64,000 bases of DNA from Lederbergia sp. NSJ-179 (GTDB taxonomy: Bacteria > Bacillota > Bacilli > Bacillales > Bacillaceae_C). Position numbers and translations under genes: made by a program. Where the stretch lies: contig NZ_JALIFP010000002.1 in assembly GCF_022867885.1 (NCBI RefSeq), forward strand, positions 124,001-188,000. The letters are read 5' to 3'. Shown here piece by piece: positions 9,381 to 16,790 of this stretch (its first letter is position 1; each line of letters opens with the position of its first letter). The notes beneath the pieces were generated by a model. That model ran no database searches, was not told the origin of the DNA, and saw only the letters and a program-made list of their open reading frames with translations.

Positions 9381-9409
9381 AACCGGCTATCCGTTTTGGA
9401 GCCGGTTTC
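9381..9409 (+). terminator. Weak terminator after gerE
   Basis: Stem AACCGGCT/AGCCGGTT (9381-9388 and 9400-9407) followed by only a short T-run. It begins a few bases after the gerE stop. Confidence 0.45.
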
Positions 9410-9539
9410 TGCATGGTTAAAAATAAGTTATTGTGAACGGATGAAAAGAAACAGTTCATTCACTTTATCATGATTTTCGAGATGCTTGAATAATATAAAG
9501 AGAAAATTATTCAGGTCTAGTAAAGCAAGGATGAAGTGA

Positions 9540-10054
9540 ATGAAATCTTTTTGGGTGAAAAATGGACAAGTTCTGTCTGGAGGAATATTGCAAGGAATGG
9601 GTTTATTTTATTCCCCATTCTATCCCTTTGGAGGCGCCGGCGGGATTCTCTTTCAAATCCATGTGGGACTGGCCCTTTGTATTGTCAACTTTTCAATGTT
9701 AACCGTAGCTATATATCAAATATCTTGGAAAAAAACGGCTTTATGGACTGTGGTTGGAATTGCCATCACTCCTCTTTCTATCCGTTTTGTTGAAATAACC
9801 ATTGACATTTTAAATAGAAATATATTTTATGATTTAAAATTATTGGTTCCGTTTTTCTTGGAACCGGTATTGGTATGCTAATGCGCCAAGGTGTTTTCAA
9901 TGGAGGTGTGGGAGTAGTGGCTTTTATTATTTCGAATGGGCGTAAAATACTTTCTGGAAAGCCGTTGTTTTTGATCAATGTTTGTATTTTTAGTTACAGC
10001 GGCAATAATAGACTGGAAGATTATGGTACTCGCTTTGAGTGGAGGAAATCCTGA
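9540..10054 (+). pseudogene. Frameshifted, truncated YitT-type (DUF161) membrane protein
   Basis: The first frame (9540-9881) gives 113 hydrophobic residues with GGAGGILFQIHVGLALCIVN, typical of the N-terminal half of YitT-family proteins. Near 9860 the similarity moves to another frame, which reads GTGIGMLMRQGVFNGGVGVV and then SGKPLFLINVC, the family's glycine-rich motif, before stopping at 10054. YitT proteins are about 280 residues with several membrane spans; the remainder and the usual C-terminal DUF2179 domain are missing. Their function is poorly known. One frameshift plus a 3' loss makes this a dead gene unless the shift is a sequencing error. Confidence 0.6.
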
Positions 10055-10129
10055 ATCAAATTGTGGGTAGGAGCATTGCGTTTGGTGGGAAACAGATAAT
10101 CTCCTTTTTTCTTCCAGTTGTATTTAAGG

Positions 10130-10171
10130 AGACGCTCGAGGAGAAATAGTTTTTTCCTCACTAGCGTCTTT
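10130..10171 (+). terminator. Hairpin terminator after the YitT remnant
   Basis: Stem AGACGCT/AGCGTCT (10130-10136 and 10163-10169) with an inner GAGGA/TCCTC pairing and TTT after it. It lies between the plus-strand remnant and the converging yqhV-like gene. Confidence 0.5.
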
Positions 10172-10194
10172 AATGGATTTGAGCCTAGTCAAAT

Positions 10195-10467
10195 CTAGCT
10201 TTTTATTCCATATAAAATACAACCAAATCCAATAAAAATCCAAACAAACTTCGCTAAAGATATTTTATCCGCAATCCCCACTAATCCAATTGTGGATGCA
10301 AGGATAAAAACAATCGGTCCTACAAGGGCAAGAGAGCTGTTGAGAATAAGGGCTTTTTCAATATTATTAAATCGGACCATAAAATAGGCTGCGAGAATAT
10401 CAATACTCCCGGATAATACCCGTAATAATGCCATCGCTATAATTGTTTTTTCTAAAAATACAAACAT
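10195..10467 (-). CDS. YqhV-like small membrane protein (DUF2619)
   Basis: About 90 residues with three hydrophobic segments. The motif ALLRVLSGSIDILAAYFM and the block NSSLALVGPIVFI resemble B. subtilis YqhV, a 93-residue protein with no assigned function. The reading frame continues upstream to 10554, but ATG 10467 has a GGGAGG site six bases before it and matches the family's start, so the shorter form is preferred. It is convergent with the YitT relic. The family call is from memory of the motif pattern and is moderately firm. Confidence 0.72.
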   Translation of the reverse strand: MFVFLEKTIIAMALLRVLSGSIDILAAYFMVRFNNIEKALILNSSLALVGPIVFILASTIGLVGIADKISLAKFVWIFIGFGCILYGIKS

Positions 10468-10639
10468 TTTGGCCTCCCGATTTTTTATACTTTCCACAAT
10501 TATATGCAAGCATAAAGAAGTTAAGGACAAGACTTCATTATTTTTTTTGGGCAATTTGTTTTTTCTACCTGTATTCTAATATAAAAAATCTTGTGATAAG
10601 TATGGGTACCTATTATTTTCTACATGTTTAAGGCACAGC

Positions 10640-10728
10640 AGGGATGAAACGATTATGCAGATTTGAATAGCGATTAGGTTAGGAACAGGCTAACAAGACG
10701 TTGCGCTTTGATCCTATTATTCATCCCT
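10640..10728. repeat. Inverted-repeat element, non-coding
   Basis: AGGGATGAA at 10640 pairs with TTCATCCCT ending at 10728, an 89-base unit with no gene. The inner part contains GCGCTTTGATCCT, which resembles the right end of the larger element at 22222-22480 (AGCCTTTGATCCT). It may be a shortened relative of it. The surrounding 10468-11131 shows no convincing intact gene. Confidence 0.35.
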
Positions 10729-10874
10729 TACCTTTTAACCGGACACTTTGATAAAATCAACGGCTTGTGCTGGTGAGATAATGGCTCACGAATGTCGTTT
10801 TCATCCGCACGGATAAAAGTGAACTCACATTGACTCAAGTCTACATTTTTCAAAGAGGTACTGTGAATTGAATC

Positions 10875-11063
10875 GTGAATCATCGAGTTTGCGAGATCAA
10901 GATACTGGAAAAGATTTGGTTTGCGCAGTTGAAAGGAGCAGAAATTGACCTCATTCGAGGATTACAGTCAGGCTTTCTTTTTGTTGGTCTTTGTGCATTG
11001 ATTTGTGCTATTTCAGGTCTAATCCTTTATCACTATTTGCAGAAAAAGCAAGAATTAATATAA
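10875..11063 (+). pseudogene. Possible C-terminal remnant of a membrane transporter
   Basis: A 62-codon frame whose last 40 residues form one strong hydrophobic helix (FLFVGLCALICAISGLIL) followed by a charged tail YHYLQKKQELI, the kind of ending seen in major-facilitator transporters. There is no ribosome site and the first 20 residues look unlike a protein start. It could be the tail of a lost transporter or chance. I cannot assign a family. Confidence 0.2.
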
Positions 11064-11131
11064 AAATCCTCTTTTGAAATGCATAGTGTTGTTCCCCTAG
11101 GAAATGCTAACTTCATAAGGAGTGTGAAAGC

Positions 11132-11287
11132 ATGTCTAAGAAAAAACAAAAAAAGAACGAACCTGCGATAGCACCAGGTATGGATGATCAAGAAGAATTA
11201 GAAGAAAATGCTACAAAGAATGAATTGGAGAAAGAGGAATATACAAAGGTTACCCATTTATCTTATGATGAAGTTGGACCCAGTTGA
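11132..11287 (+). CDS. Small charged protein of unknown function, 51 aa
   Basis: A 51-residue hydrophilic protein, lysine-rich at the N-terminus (MSKKKQKKNEP) and acidic in the middle, ending in YDEVGPS. AAGGAG lies nine bases before the ATG and a strong terminator follows 24 bases after the stop, so it has the layout of a real single-gene unit. There is no signal peptide or membrane segment. It resembles in style the small conserved proteins of spore formers, but I cannot name a family. Confidence 0.55.
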   Translation: MSKKKQKKNEPAIAPGMDDQEELEENATKNELEKEEYTKVTHLSYDEVGPS

Positions 11288-11310
11288 GTTTGAAAAGAAT
11301 GAATCGTGTT

Positions 11311-11358
11311 AAGGGCTGTCCAGAAGACTTTTGTTACAACCTTTCTGGACAGCCCTTT
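11311..11358 (+). terminator. Strong terminator after the 51-aa gene
   Basis: A perfect 15-bp stem AAGGGCTGTCCAGAA (11311-11325) with its complement at 11343-11357 and a 17-base loop. The T-run is short (TTT), so the hairpin could also be a small dispersed element. Confidence 0.75.
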
Positions 11359-11719
11359 GATGTTCGCTTTTCCTACATTCAGTCCTGGTGTACGTTGCTC
11401 TATGTAATTGAACATGACTTATTACTTAAATCTCAAAACATTCCAAATGAGGACTTTCATAAGGGCGCATTTATTGTAAAATGATAATCAATCAACTTTA
11501 TTTAAATAAAACAACTATGAATTTGAAGAGATGGTGGTGGATCGGGGAAAGGCGGGAATAAAGTAAATAGATTACTCAAGTTTCGGAGTAAAGGAAACAC
11601 GCCTAACTCCTTACCGCACTTGGCTTTGAGTTGTAAAAGTTATCAAAAAACACCTTATTCTTTGGTAGAATATAGGTAACCACACATTGTTGAGAAGCTC
11701 GGGTGGAAAATGATTATAA

Positions 11720-11781
11720 AAGGTGTCCTACCAACAAAACGAGGAAACGTTGATATCCGCGTTTTGTCGGCAGGACCTCTT
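11720..11781. repeat. Imperfect 22-bp inverted repeat
   Basis: A left arm AGGTGTCCTACCAACAAAAC pairs with a right arm ending CGTTTTGTCGGCAGGACCTC, with one bulge and a few mismatches, around a loop containing GTTGATATC. The mismatches are partly G-U compatible, suggesting an RNA hairpin. It stands in an otherwise empty 11359-11855 stretch ahead of the nucleotidyltransferase gene. Confidence 0.5.
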
Positions 11782-11855
11782 AAATTAGCTAAAGGGGAAA
11801 ATAGAGAAGGATTAAGAAACTTAAAACTAGAATAATTAAAATGGGAGGGATGGAT

Positions 11856-12458
11856 TTGAGGACGGATATAAATAATTGGATGCCACTAACTGTTTCGGAA
11901 ATAAATGAAGTGTTTTCTGATATTCCGCTTCGGTGGTGTATCGCTGGAGGTTGGGCCTTAGATTTGCACCTATGTAAGCAAACAAGGGAACACAGTGATA
12001 TAGATGTTATTATTACTCGTGATGAGCAATTAACCGCTTATCAGTATTTAAATCGCGATTGGATGTTATACAAGGCTGAGGATGGTAAGCTTGATCTTTG
12101 GGAAGATGGAGAGTATTTGAACTCGATAAATGACATATGGGTTAGCAAGAGTAGCGAGACGCCTTGGGCTTTTCAAATTATGATAATTGATACCGAAGAA
12201 AAGTCTTGGATTTATAAGAAGGATAAATACGTTAGAAGGCCAATTGATGATATTTTTTTGAAAACTGACGAAGGCATACCTTATTTGAGACCTGAAATCC
12301 AACTCCTTCATAAAGCAGGTGGATCACAAGTACGAGAAAAGGATTTTAATGATTTCCAAACAATGCTTCCGTCACTTCTACCACAAGAAAAAGCATGGTT
12401 GAAATCTGCTTTAAACAGGCAATTTCCAGGAGGACATGCTTGGATCGAATTTATTTAG
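11856..12458 (+). CDS. Nucleotidyltransferase of the aminoglycoside/lincosamide-resistance type
   Basis: About 200 residues with the polymerase-beta-type core: WCIAGGWALDL then REHSDIDVII, giving the GG and DxD metal-binding pattern. A third acidic position (FQIMIID) follows. Homologues transfer AMP or other nucleotides to aminoglycosides or lincosamides, but many relatives are uncharacterised and the substrate cannot be told. ATG codons at 11841 and 11850 overlap or touch the GGGAGGG site (11843-11849); TTG 11856, six bases after the site, is the best start. It is a lone gene in an eroded area. Confidence 0.68.
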   Translation: MRTDINNWMPLTVSEINEVFSDIPLRWCIAGGWALDLHLCKQTREHSDIDVIITRDEQLTAYQYLNRDWMLYKAEDGKLDLWEDGEYLNSINDIWVSKSSETPWAFQIMIIDTEEKSWIYKKDKYVRRPIDDIFLKTDEGIPYLRPEIQLLHKAGGSQVREKDFNDFQTMLPSLLPQEKAWLKSALNRQFPGGHAWIEFI

Positions 12459-13045
12459 ATTATATAACTTAACTGCTTATCGTAGATCTTAACTAAAGCA
12501 ATTCTGGGCGTTGGTAAAGAAGTAGATGCCAGTTTCTCCAAATGTGGGAAAAAACAACGCGTGTCTGTAGCGAGCTGATGAATCGTATAAAACAGGAGAA
12601 ACTGGTTTTCCGTTACGGAAGAGATAATAAGAAATTATATAGAAAAACAATTCAAAGAGGATCATGACGAAAATTTTAAGATTGATGAATGAGTTTAGTC
12701 TAATTTCGAGTATGCTTTAGCTTTCGGACTTTGAGCAGGACTTCAGCCTGAGGATGACTTTAGTCATTTAGTCTGGTTTAATTTATTCTTTTTTGGTCTT
12801 TACTATATATGGTAATTTGATAAGAATTGTTATTTGGACCTTTATCATTACTTCGGAATAACGCCCGTTTTCTTAAATAACTATAGAGGCCTGCTCTCTT
12901 TATTAAGCTAACGGGCAGGATAATTCAAATGATTAAAGAATTAATACAAAGTAGAATTTTTCAGTCATCTGATATTTTCCTGCATGAAAAATCAGGCTAC
13001 TTGATCTACCCGCATGATATGCTCCTTTTGAAAGGAGGATTCGCC
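12459..13045. other. Non-coding stretch, nothing recognised
   Basis: No ORF with a ribosome site or family motif is seen on either strand, and no strong hairpin. AT-rich sequence near 12780-12900 may hold promoters for the AraC relic that follows. Confidence 0.4.
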
Positions 13046-13237
13046 GTGGATTGGCTTCAACGTATGAATAATGCTATTGACTATATTGAAGATAACTTAG
13101 AAAATAAAATTGAATATGAACAGATTGCTAGAATCGCTTTATGTTCTGTTTATGAATTTCAACGCATGTTTTCATTTGTACTTGAAATACCTTTATCAGA
13201 ATATATCAGACGCAGAAGGCTTAGGTGCGTGGATTGA
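13046..13237 (+). pseudogene. AraC-family regulator, truncated at a CRISPR-repeat half
   Basis: GTG 13046 follows AAAGGAGG by seven bases. The product begins WLQRMNNAIDYIEDNLE and continues IEYEQIARIALCSVYEFQRMFS, the first helix-turn-helix of an AraC domain. It breaks off after LSEYIRRRRL, where a second helix-turn-helix and usually a GyrI-like effector domain should follow. The break coincides with a CRISPR-repeat half at 13222, which supplies the last residues and the stop. Only 63 of roughly 290 residues remain. Confidence 0.62.
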
Positions 13238-13240
13238 AAT
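13222..13240 (+). CRISPR. 3' half of a type I-C-like CRISPR repeat, isolated
   Basis: The 19 bases TAGGTGCGTGGATTGAAAT are identical to the 3' part of the full repeat at 14554-14585 and to the well-known 3' end of type I-C repeats in Bacillus. The 5' half is replaced by AraC coding sequence. No second repeat occurs 60-70 bases away on either side, so this is a scar, not an array. Confidence 0.6.
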
Positions 13241-13323
13241 GTGTAACATTCCAACGAATAATTTACTTGAATTATTCATAGAAATAAATTTAGCTGCTGT
13301 TTTGTGGAAAATACCACCCTTAA

Positions 13324-13354
13324 GGAGTAATGACAGCTACGCTGTTATTACCCC
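13324..13354. repeat. Small inverted repeat in a gene-free gap
   Basis: GGAGTAATGACAGC (13324-13337) pairs with GCTGTTATTACCCC (13341-13354) with two mismatches and a 3-base loop. There is no T-run on either strand. The remaining 13241-13450 has no gene. Confidence 0.35.
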
Positions 13355-13450
13355 AAATAGACATTGTTTTCATAACGTTTCTCCTTTCATATAATGCAAT
13401 TTCATGTGCCGGTTTTGATCAAATGTATGGGAACTTTATTGCACCTATGT

Positions 13451-13473
13451 AAAAAGGCAGCGTTTCGGCTGCC
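13451..13473 (-). terminator. Terminator of the toxin-antitoxin operon
   Basis: Read on the minus strand: GGCAGC, loop GAAAC, GCTGCC, then TTTTT. It starts five bases beyond the toxin stop codon. Confidence 0.75.
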
Positions 13474-13477
13474 CTCT

Positions 13478-13792
13478 TCACCAATTCAATCGTTTGTGAG
13501 CATCTTCATAAACTTCATAATCACTTCTATTCCCGATCGCCAAGATTTCTACAATTTCCATTCTATCGCCAATGATATGATAAACAATTCGAATGCCGGC
13601 CTTTTTTAACTTCACCTTACGACAGCCAGTTAAATTCCGGTCACCTTGATTGCGTAAGGGTTCACCGAGTTCGTCCGCTCTCTCGGTCAATTTCTTTAAT
13701 GCTTTTTTGACTAGGATTTTCACGGAACCGTCTAATTGATTTAATTCCTTTTCCGCCTCTATCCTGAATTGCAATTCAAATCGAGCCATCAA
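13478..13792 (-). CDS. RelE/ParE-superfamily toxin
   Basis: A 104-residue basic protein of the size and layout of RelE-type mRNA interferases: FRIEAEKELNQLDGSVK at the start, LRNQGDRNLTGCRKVKL and AGIRIVYHIIGDRMEIVEI in the sheet, and the closing pattern NRSDYEVYEDAHKRL. RelE toxins cleave mRNA on the ribosome; ParE toxins poison gyrase. The conserved Arg and Tyr near the end favour RelE. Its start overlaps the stop of the upstream antitoxin by four bases, so the two are translationally coupled. Confidence 0.82.
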   Translation of the reverse strand: MMARFELQFRIEAEKELNQLDGSVKILVKKALKKLTERADELGEPLRNQGDRNLTGCRKVKLKKAGIRIVYHIIGDRMEIVEILAIGNRSDYEVYEDAHKRLNW

Positions 13793-14139
13793 GCATCATC
13801 GAATAAATCTTCATCGTTAATGTCATCGGCATCCATAGCAAGAAACTCTTGAAAGTCTTTTTCGCCCAATACTTCACGCAAGCTGCGGCTATTTTGCGGA
13901 TTCTCTTTTGAATCTTGAACACGACGGAAGATTTCTTGTTCCCATTTATATTCTTCTAATTCCATCAATCGGATGTACATTTTTTCGTATAGGCCATAAT
14001 CGATTAACACAGAGTCGATTTTATTATTATCAGAAATAAATTGTGGGATTTCTTTGGCTTTCTTGCGGTATTTACCAAAATACTTAGCAGCATCCGTAGC
14101 AGAAACAATTTGCTCTTTATTAAAAGTAGGTCTTTTCAT
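13789..14139 (-). CDS. Phd/YefM-type antitoxin
   Basis: A 116-residue acidic protein made before the RelE-like toxin in the same operon. The N-terminal part, SATDAAKYFGKYRKKA followed by IDSVLIDYGLYEKMYIRL, is the Phd/YefM DNA-binding and dimer domain; the acidic C-terminal third (MDADDINDEDLFDDA) should wrap the toxin. The frame continues to 14274, but the upstream residues are hydrophobic and unlike the family; ATG 14139 has GGAG five bases before it and is preferred. It probably represses its own operon. Confidence 0.78.
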   Translation of the reverse strand: MKRPTFNKEQIVSATDAAKYFGKYRKKAKEIPQFISDNNKIDSVLIDYGLYEKMYIRLMELEEYKWEQEIFRRVQDSKENPQNSRSLREVLGEKDFQEFLAMDADDINDEDLFDDA

Positions 14140-14197
14140 AAGATCTCCACTCACTTTCCATTCATCTCCTTTGTAGTATATGGTAACGCACAGTGAT

Positions 14198-14226
14198 ATT
14201 ATACAGCTTTGGCAGAAAATAGTAAA
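14198..14226 (-). promoter_or_regulatory. Promoter of the toxin-antitoxin operon
   Basis: On the minus strand TTTACT and TATAAT with a 17-base spacer, about 60 bases before the antitoxin start. GTATA/TATAC sequences around 14177-14204 could be the autoregulatory operator. Confidence 0.5.
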
Positions 14227-14265
14227 GAAAATAATACGGATTATAGTACGGATATACGACGGGAC

Positions 14266-14287
14266 ATAATCCAAACGTTTGGATTAT
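14266..14287. promoter_or_regulatory. Perfect 22-bp palindrome with an AAACGTTT core
   Basis: Bases 14266-14287 equal their own reverse complement; the centre reads CCAAACGTTTGG. The size and the central CG are typical of LacI-family operators. No gene starts close by on the plus strand (ROK kinase at 14803), and the toxin-antitoxin promoter lies 40 bases to the left. The binding protein is unknown. Confidence 0.55.
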
Positions 14288-14386
14288 CGTCCAACGAACA
14301 GAGTAAATTTCCAACATTTCCAGTAGGGACAAGATTCATCCGTGGAAAGAGTCAAAAAGGGATTATTAATTATTTCGAAAAAATTT

Positions 14387-14440
14387 GGTGCGAATGCGAA
14401 GTAAACATAGATTTCCTAGTCGATTCGCACCTTTTTTTTA
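14387..14440 (+). terminator. Intrinsic terminator
   Basis: GGTGCGAAT at 14387-14395 pairs with ATTCGCACC at 14423-14431, followed by eight T's. No complete gene lies upstream on the plus strand, which suggests that one has been lost here. Confidence 0.78.
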
Positions 14441-14553
14441 CATGTTTTTTCAAATTCACTGGTAAATTAAGCTAAATTACTTTAATGTTGAAAGAAAAAC
14501 TAGTTTTTTTAGTAAAAAATAGCGTTCTCACTGTGTAATTTAACAAAAATCGC

Positions 14554-14585
14554 ATCGCACCTTACCTAGGTGCGTGGATTGAAAT
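14554..14585 (+). CRISPR. Solitary full-length type I-C-like CRISPR repeat
   Basis: The 32 bases from 14554 to 14585 have the type I-C repeat form: TCGCACC at the 5' end, partly complementary CCTAGGTGCG in the stem, and the ending GTGGATTGAAAT. No second copy is found within a spacer length on either side and no cas gene is in the window. It is a single repeat, in the same orientation as the half copy at 13222. Confidence 0.72.
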
Positions 14586-14802
14586 AAATCATCGATAAAA
14601 TAAAAAGGCGCGTTTTAAAGGGAAGGTCAAACCGTCCCCTTACTGATTTCCTAACCTTTCAAAGCTCAATGAAAGGCCTTGAGAATTTTCAAATATGATT
14701 AAAAATAAGCTGAGTGTGAATGACTATATAAAGTTGTTCACCTCTTTTTTTCTGTTGGAAGATAATAGTATAATAGAATTGATTGATTAAAGGAGTGATG
14801 AG

Positions 14803-15765
14803 ATGCAGAAGGGGTTCGTTGGAGTAGATATTGGCGGGACCAATACGGTTATAGGATTATTTGATCAGGGGTTGGGATTGCTTGAAAAAAGAAGTATTCC
14901 AACATTGAAACCTAATTTTCCAAAAAAGACGGATAATCCGAAAGAATTTTTTGATGTCCTTGCACAGGAGATTCAAGAAATAATAGCTAACCATGATTCT
15001 ATCCATAAGGTAGATTGTGTGGGCATTGGTGTCCCCGGTAAAGTTGATCCTGAATTTGGTGTCGCCATCAATGCCGTTAATTTAGGTTACCGAAATGTTC
15101 CGTTTGCAGAAGAAATGAAAAGAAGGCTAAATCTTCCTACCTTTATTGATAATGATGTGCGCACCTATACCAGAGGTGAGGCTGAAGCGGGCGCAGGTGC
15201 TGGCTTAAAAAATGTGATCTGTGTTACGTTAGGTACGGGAATGGCAGCCGGCATTATGATTGATGGAAAAATGATTCCTGGATCCGATTATTTTGCAGGA
15301 GAAATTGGACATGATCCTGTACAAGGAAACGAAACTCTATGCAACTGTGGAAAAATCGGTTGCTTAGAAACGATTGCATCGGCAAGTGGAATTAGTAGAC
15401 TGGCGAAGGAAGCTGTTCAATCGGGAAAAAAGACTATTTTACATGATCTTTCCGGCGAAATTAGTTCGAAGGATGTTTTTGAAGCGAGTGTAACAGGTGA
15501 TAAAGTGGCGATTGAAGTTTTCAAAGAGGTAGCGACCGTTCTAGGATATAAGTTGTTAACAGCAACTTTCTTATTAAATCCGGAAGTGATTATTATCGGG
15601 GGAGGAGTAGCAGCGGCTGGTCATTTTATAACAGATCCGATAAACGAGATCTTCGTGGGACATTATAATAATGAAAAAATGCCGCTTATTGCAACTGGGG
15701 AACTTGGGGATTCTGCAGGATTAATTGGAGCAGCTTTATTAGCTCGTGAAAAGCTATATAAATAA
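14803..15765 (+). CDS. ROK-family sugar kinase (glucokinase/mannokinase type)
   Basis: A 320-residue ROK protein. The phosphate loop is GVDIGGTNT (residues 6-14); the active-site END-like part is FIDNDVR; EIGH (167-170) and CNCGKIGCLE (Cys180, Cys182, Cys187) form the ROK zinc site; GGGVAAAG lies near the end. ROK kinases with this layout phosphorylate glucose, mannose, fructose, allose or N-acetylated sugars. In this cluster mannose or glucose is the likely substrate, but that is inferred from neighbours. The lack of an HTH domain rules out a ROK repressor. It opens the sugar region. Confidence 0.88.
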   Translation: MQKGFVGVDIGGTNTVIGLFDQGLGLLEKRSIPTLKPNFPKKTDNPKEFFDVLAQEIQEIIANHDSIHKVDCVGIGVPGKVDPEFGVAINAVNLGYRNVPFAEEMKRRLNLPTFIDNDVRTYTRGEAEAGAGAGLKNVICVTLGTGMAAGIMIDGKMIPGSDYFAGEIGHDPVQGNETLCNCGKIGCLETIASASGISRLAKEAVQSGKKTILHDLSGEISSKDVFEASVTGDKVAIEVFKEVATVLGYKLLTATFLLNPEVIIIGGGVAAAGHFITDPINEIFVGHYNNEKMPLIATGELGDSAGLIGAALLAREKLYK

Positions 15766-15860
15766 GGATTGGGGCTATTTGGAAAATAGAAATAAAAATT
15801 CTCGCATCGTTTTTATATTTTGCTTGAATAGTAAGTGGAAATTCACTAGAATAATAATGA

Positions 15861-15874
15861 TCGAAACGTTTCAA
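15861..15874 (+). promoter_or_regulatory. LacI-type operator-like palindrome before an AP2Ec gene
   Basis: GAAACGTTTC (15863-15872), a perfect palindrome, sits 25 bases before the isomerase start. Ten-base AAACGTTT-centred palindromes are common operators of LacI-family regulators; it lacks two central bases of a standard CcpA site. It shares the AAACGTTT core with 14266-14287. Confidence 0.4.
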
Positions 15875-15896
15875 TTCAAATAATAAGGAGGATATT

Positions 15897-16664
15897 ATGA
15901 AAAAAATACCTGTTGCATTACAAATGTTTACTTTACGAGAAGAAAGTGCGCAAGATTTTGCCGGAGCTCTAAAAAAAGTAGCCTCACTTGGTTACGATGG
16001 AGTTGAATTTGCTGGCTATGGGGGACTACCTGTTCAGGAAGTGCGCAAGCTTTTAGATGAATTAGGTTTGAAGGCAGCATCAAGTCATGTACCACTAGCC
16101 GATTTGCAAAATGATTTAGCAAAGGTGATTGAAGAACAAAAGGTCTTAGGAAGTAGCTATATTGTATGCCCTTTCCTCATGCCAGATGAAAGAAACGAAG
16201 AAACCTATCAATCACTTCTAACATTTTTTAATGAAGCGGGAGAAACCTGTAGAAAAGAGGGGTTAACTCTGTGCTATCATAACCATGATTTTGAATTGGA
16301 AAAGCTTTCCGATGGTCGAACAGCTCTGGAAACTATTTTTGATGATGTTCAACCTGAGAATCTTCACACAGAGCTGGACATTTATTGGCTAACGAGAGCT
16401 GGAGAGAAGCCTGTTGATTGGATTAAACGTTATAAAGGACGCACACCTTTAGTGCATTTGAAAGATATGACTGTAGATGAAGAACAGTTCTTTGCGGAGT
16501 TAGGAACTGGCGGCGTTGATCTTGATGCTGTTCTTGCTCTAGGAGAAGAAGCAGGAGTAGAATGGTGGGTTGTGGAACAGGACCAATCTCGGAAAACTCC
16601 TTATGAAAGTATCGAGATTAGTATTCAATACTTGAAAGGTAAACTTCCATATCTTAACAAATAG
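15897..16664 (+). CDS. Sugar phosphate isomerase/epimerase-like protein (AP2Ec TIM barrel)
   Basis: A 255-residue xylose-isomerase-like TIM barrel. Candidate metal ligands are in CYHNHDFEL, in HTELDIYWLTRAG, in PLVHLKDM and the late glutamate in WWVVEQDQS. The family includes epimerases and isomerases of free sugars, inosose dehydratases and 3-keto-glycoside lyases. There is no signal peptide, so it acts in the cytoplasm. AAGGAGG lies before the ATG. Four such proteins occur in this island; this one is closest to the YcjR/IolE-like group, but the substrate is not known. Confidence 0.85.
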   Translation: MKKIPVALQMFTLREESAQDFAGALKKVASLGYDGVEFAGYGGLPVQEVRKLLDELGLKAASSHVPLADLQNDLAKVIEEQKVLGSSYIVCPFLMPDERNEETYQSLLTFFNEAGETCRKEGLTLCYHNHDFELEKLSDGRTALETIFDDVQPENLHTELDIYWLTRAGEKPVDWIKRYKGRTPLVHLKDMTVDEEQFFAELGTGGVDLDAVLALGEEAGVEWWVVEQDQSRKTPYESIEISIQYLKGKLPYLNK

Positions 16665-16676
16665 ACAATTTTTATG

Positions 16677-16714
16677 AAAACTGACAAAGAGTTTAGGTTT
16701 TGTCAGTTTTTTTT
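16677..16714 (+). terminator. Terminator after the first AP2Ec gene
   Basis: Stem AAAACTGACAAA with TTTGTCAGTTTT (16677-16688 and 16699-16710) followed by a run of T's. Confidence 0.85.
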
Positions 16715-16790
16715 ACTGAAAAAGAAAGGATATTAATGGAACGTGTCGAAAGGTAAAATAATAGATTGATACACAAATGGAGGGTTTTGG

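Noticed and set aside
11284-11484. 66-codon open frame
   Set aside because: It runs through the 15-bp terminator hairpin after the 51-aa gene and has no ribosome site.
13110-13609. Two overlapping open frames after the AraC relic
   Set aside because: The first is an out-of-frame reading of the AraC remnant and the repeat half; the second is the antisense of the toxin gene and its terminator.
13222-14585. A functional CRISPR array
   Set aside because: Only one full repeat and one half are present, 1.3 kb apart, with no regular spacing and no cas genes.
14803-15765. ROK-family repressor
   Set aside because: The protein has the kinase motifs but no N-terminal helix-turn-helix domain, and starts directly with the phosphate loop.
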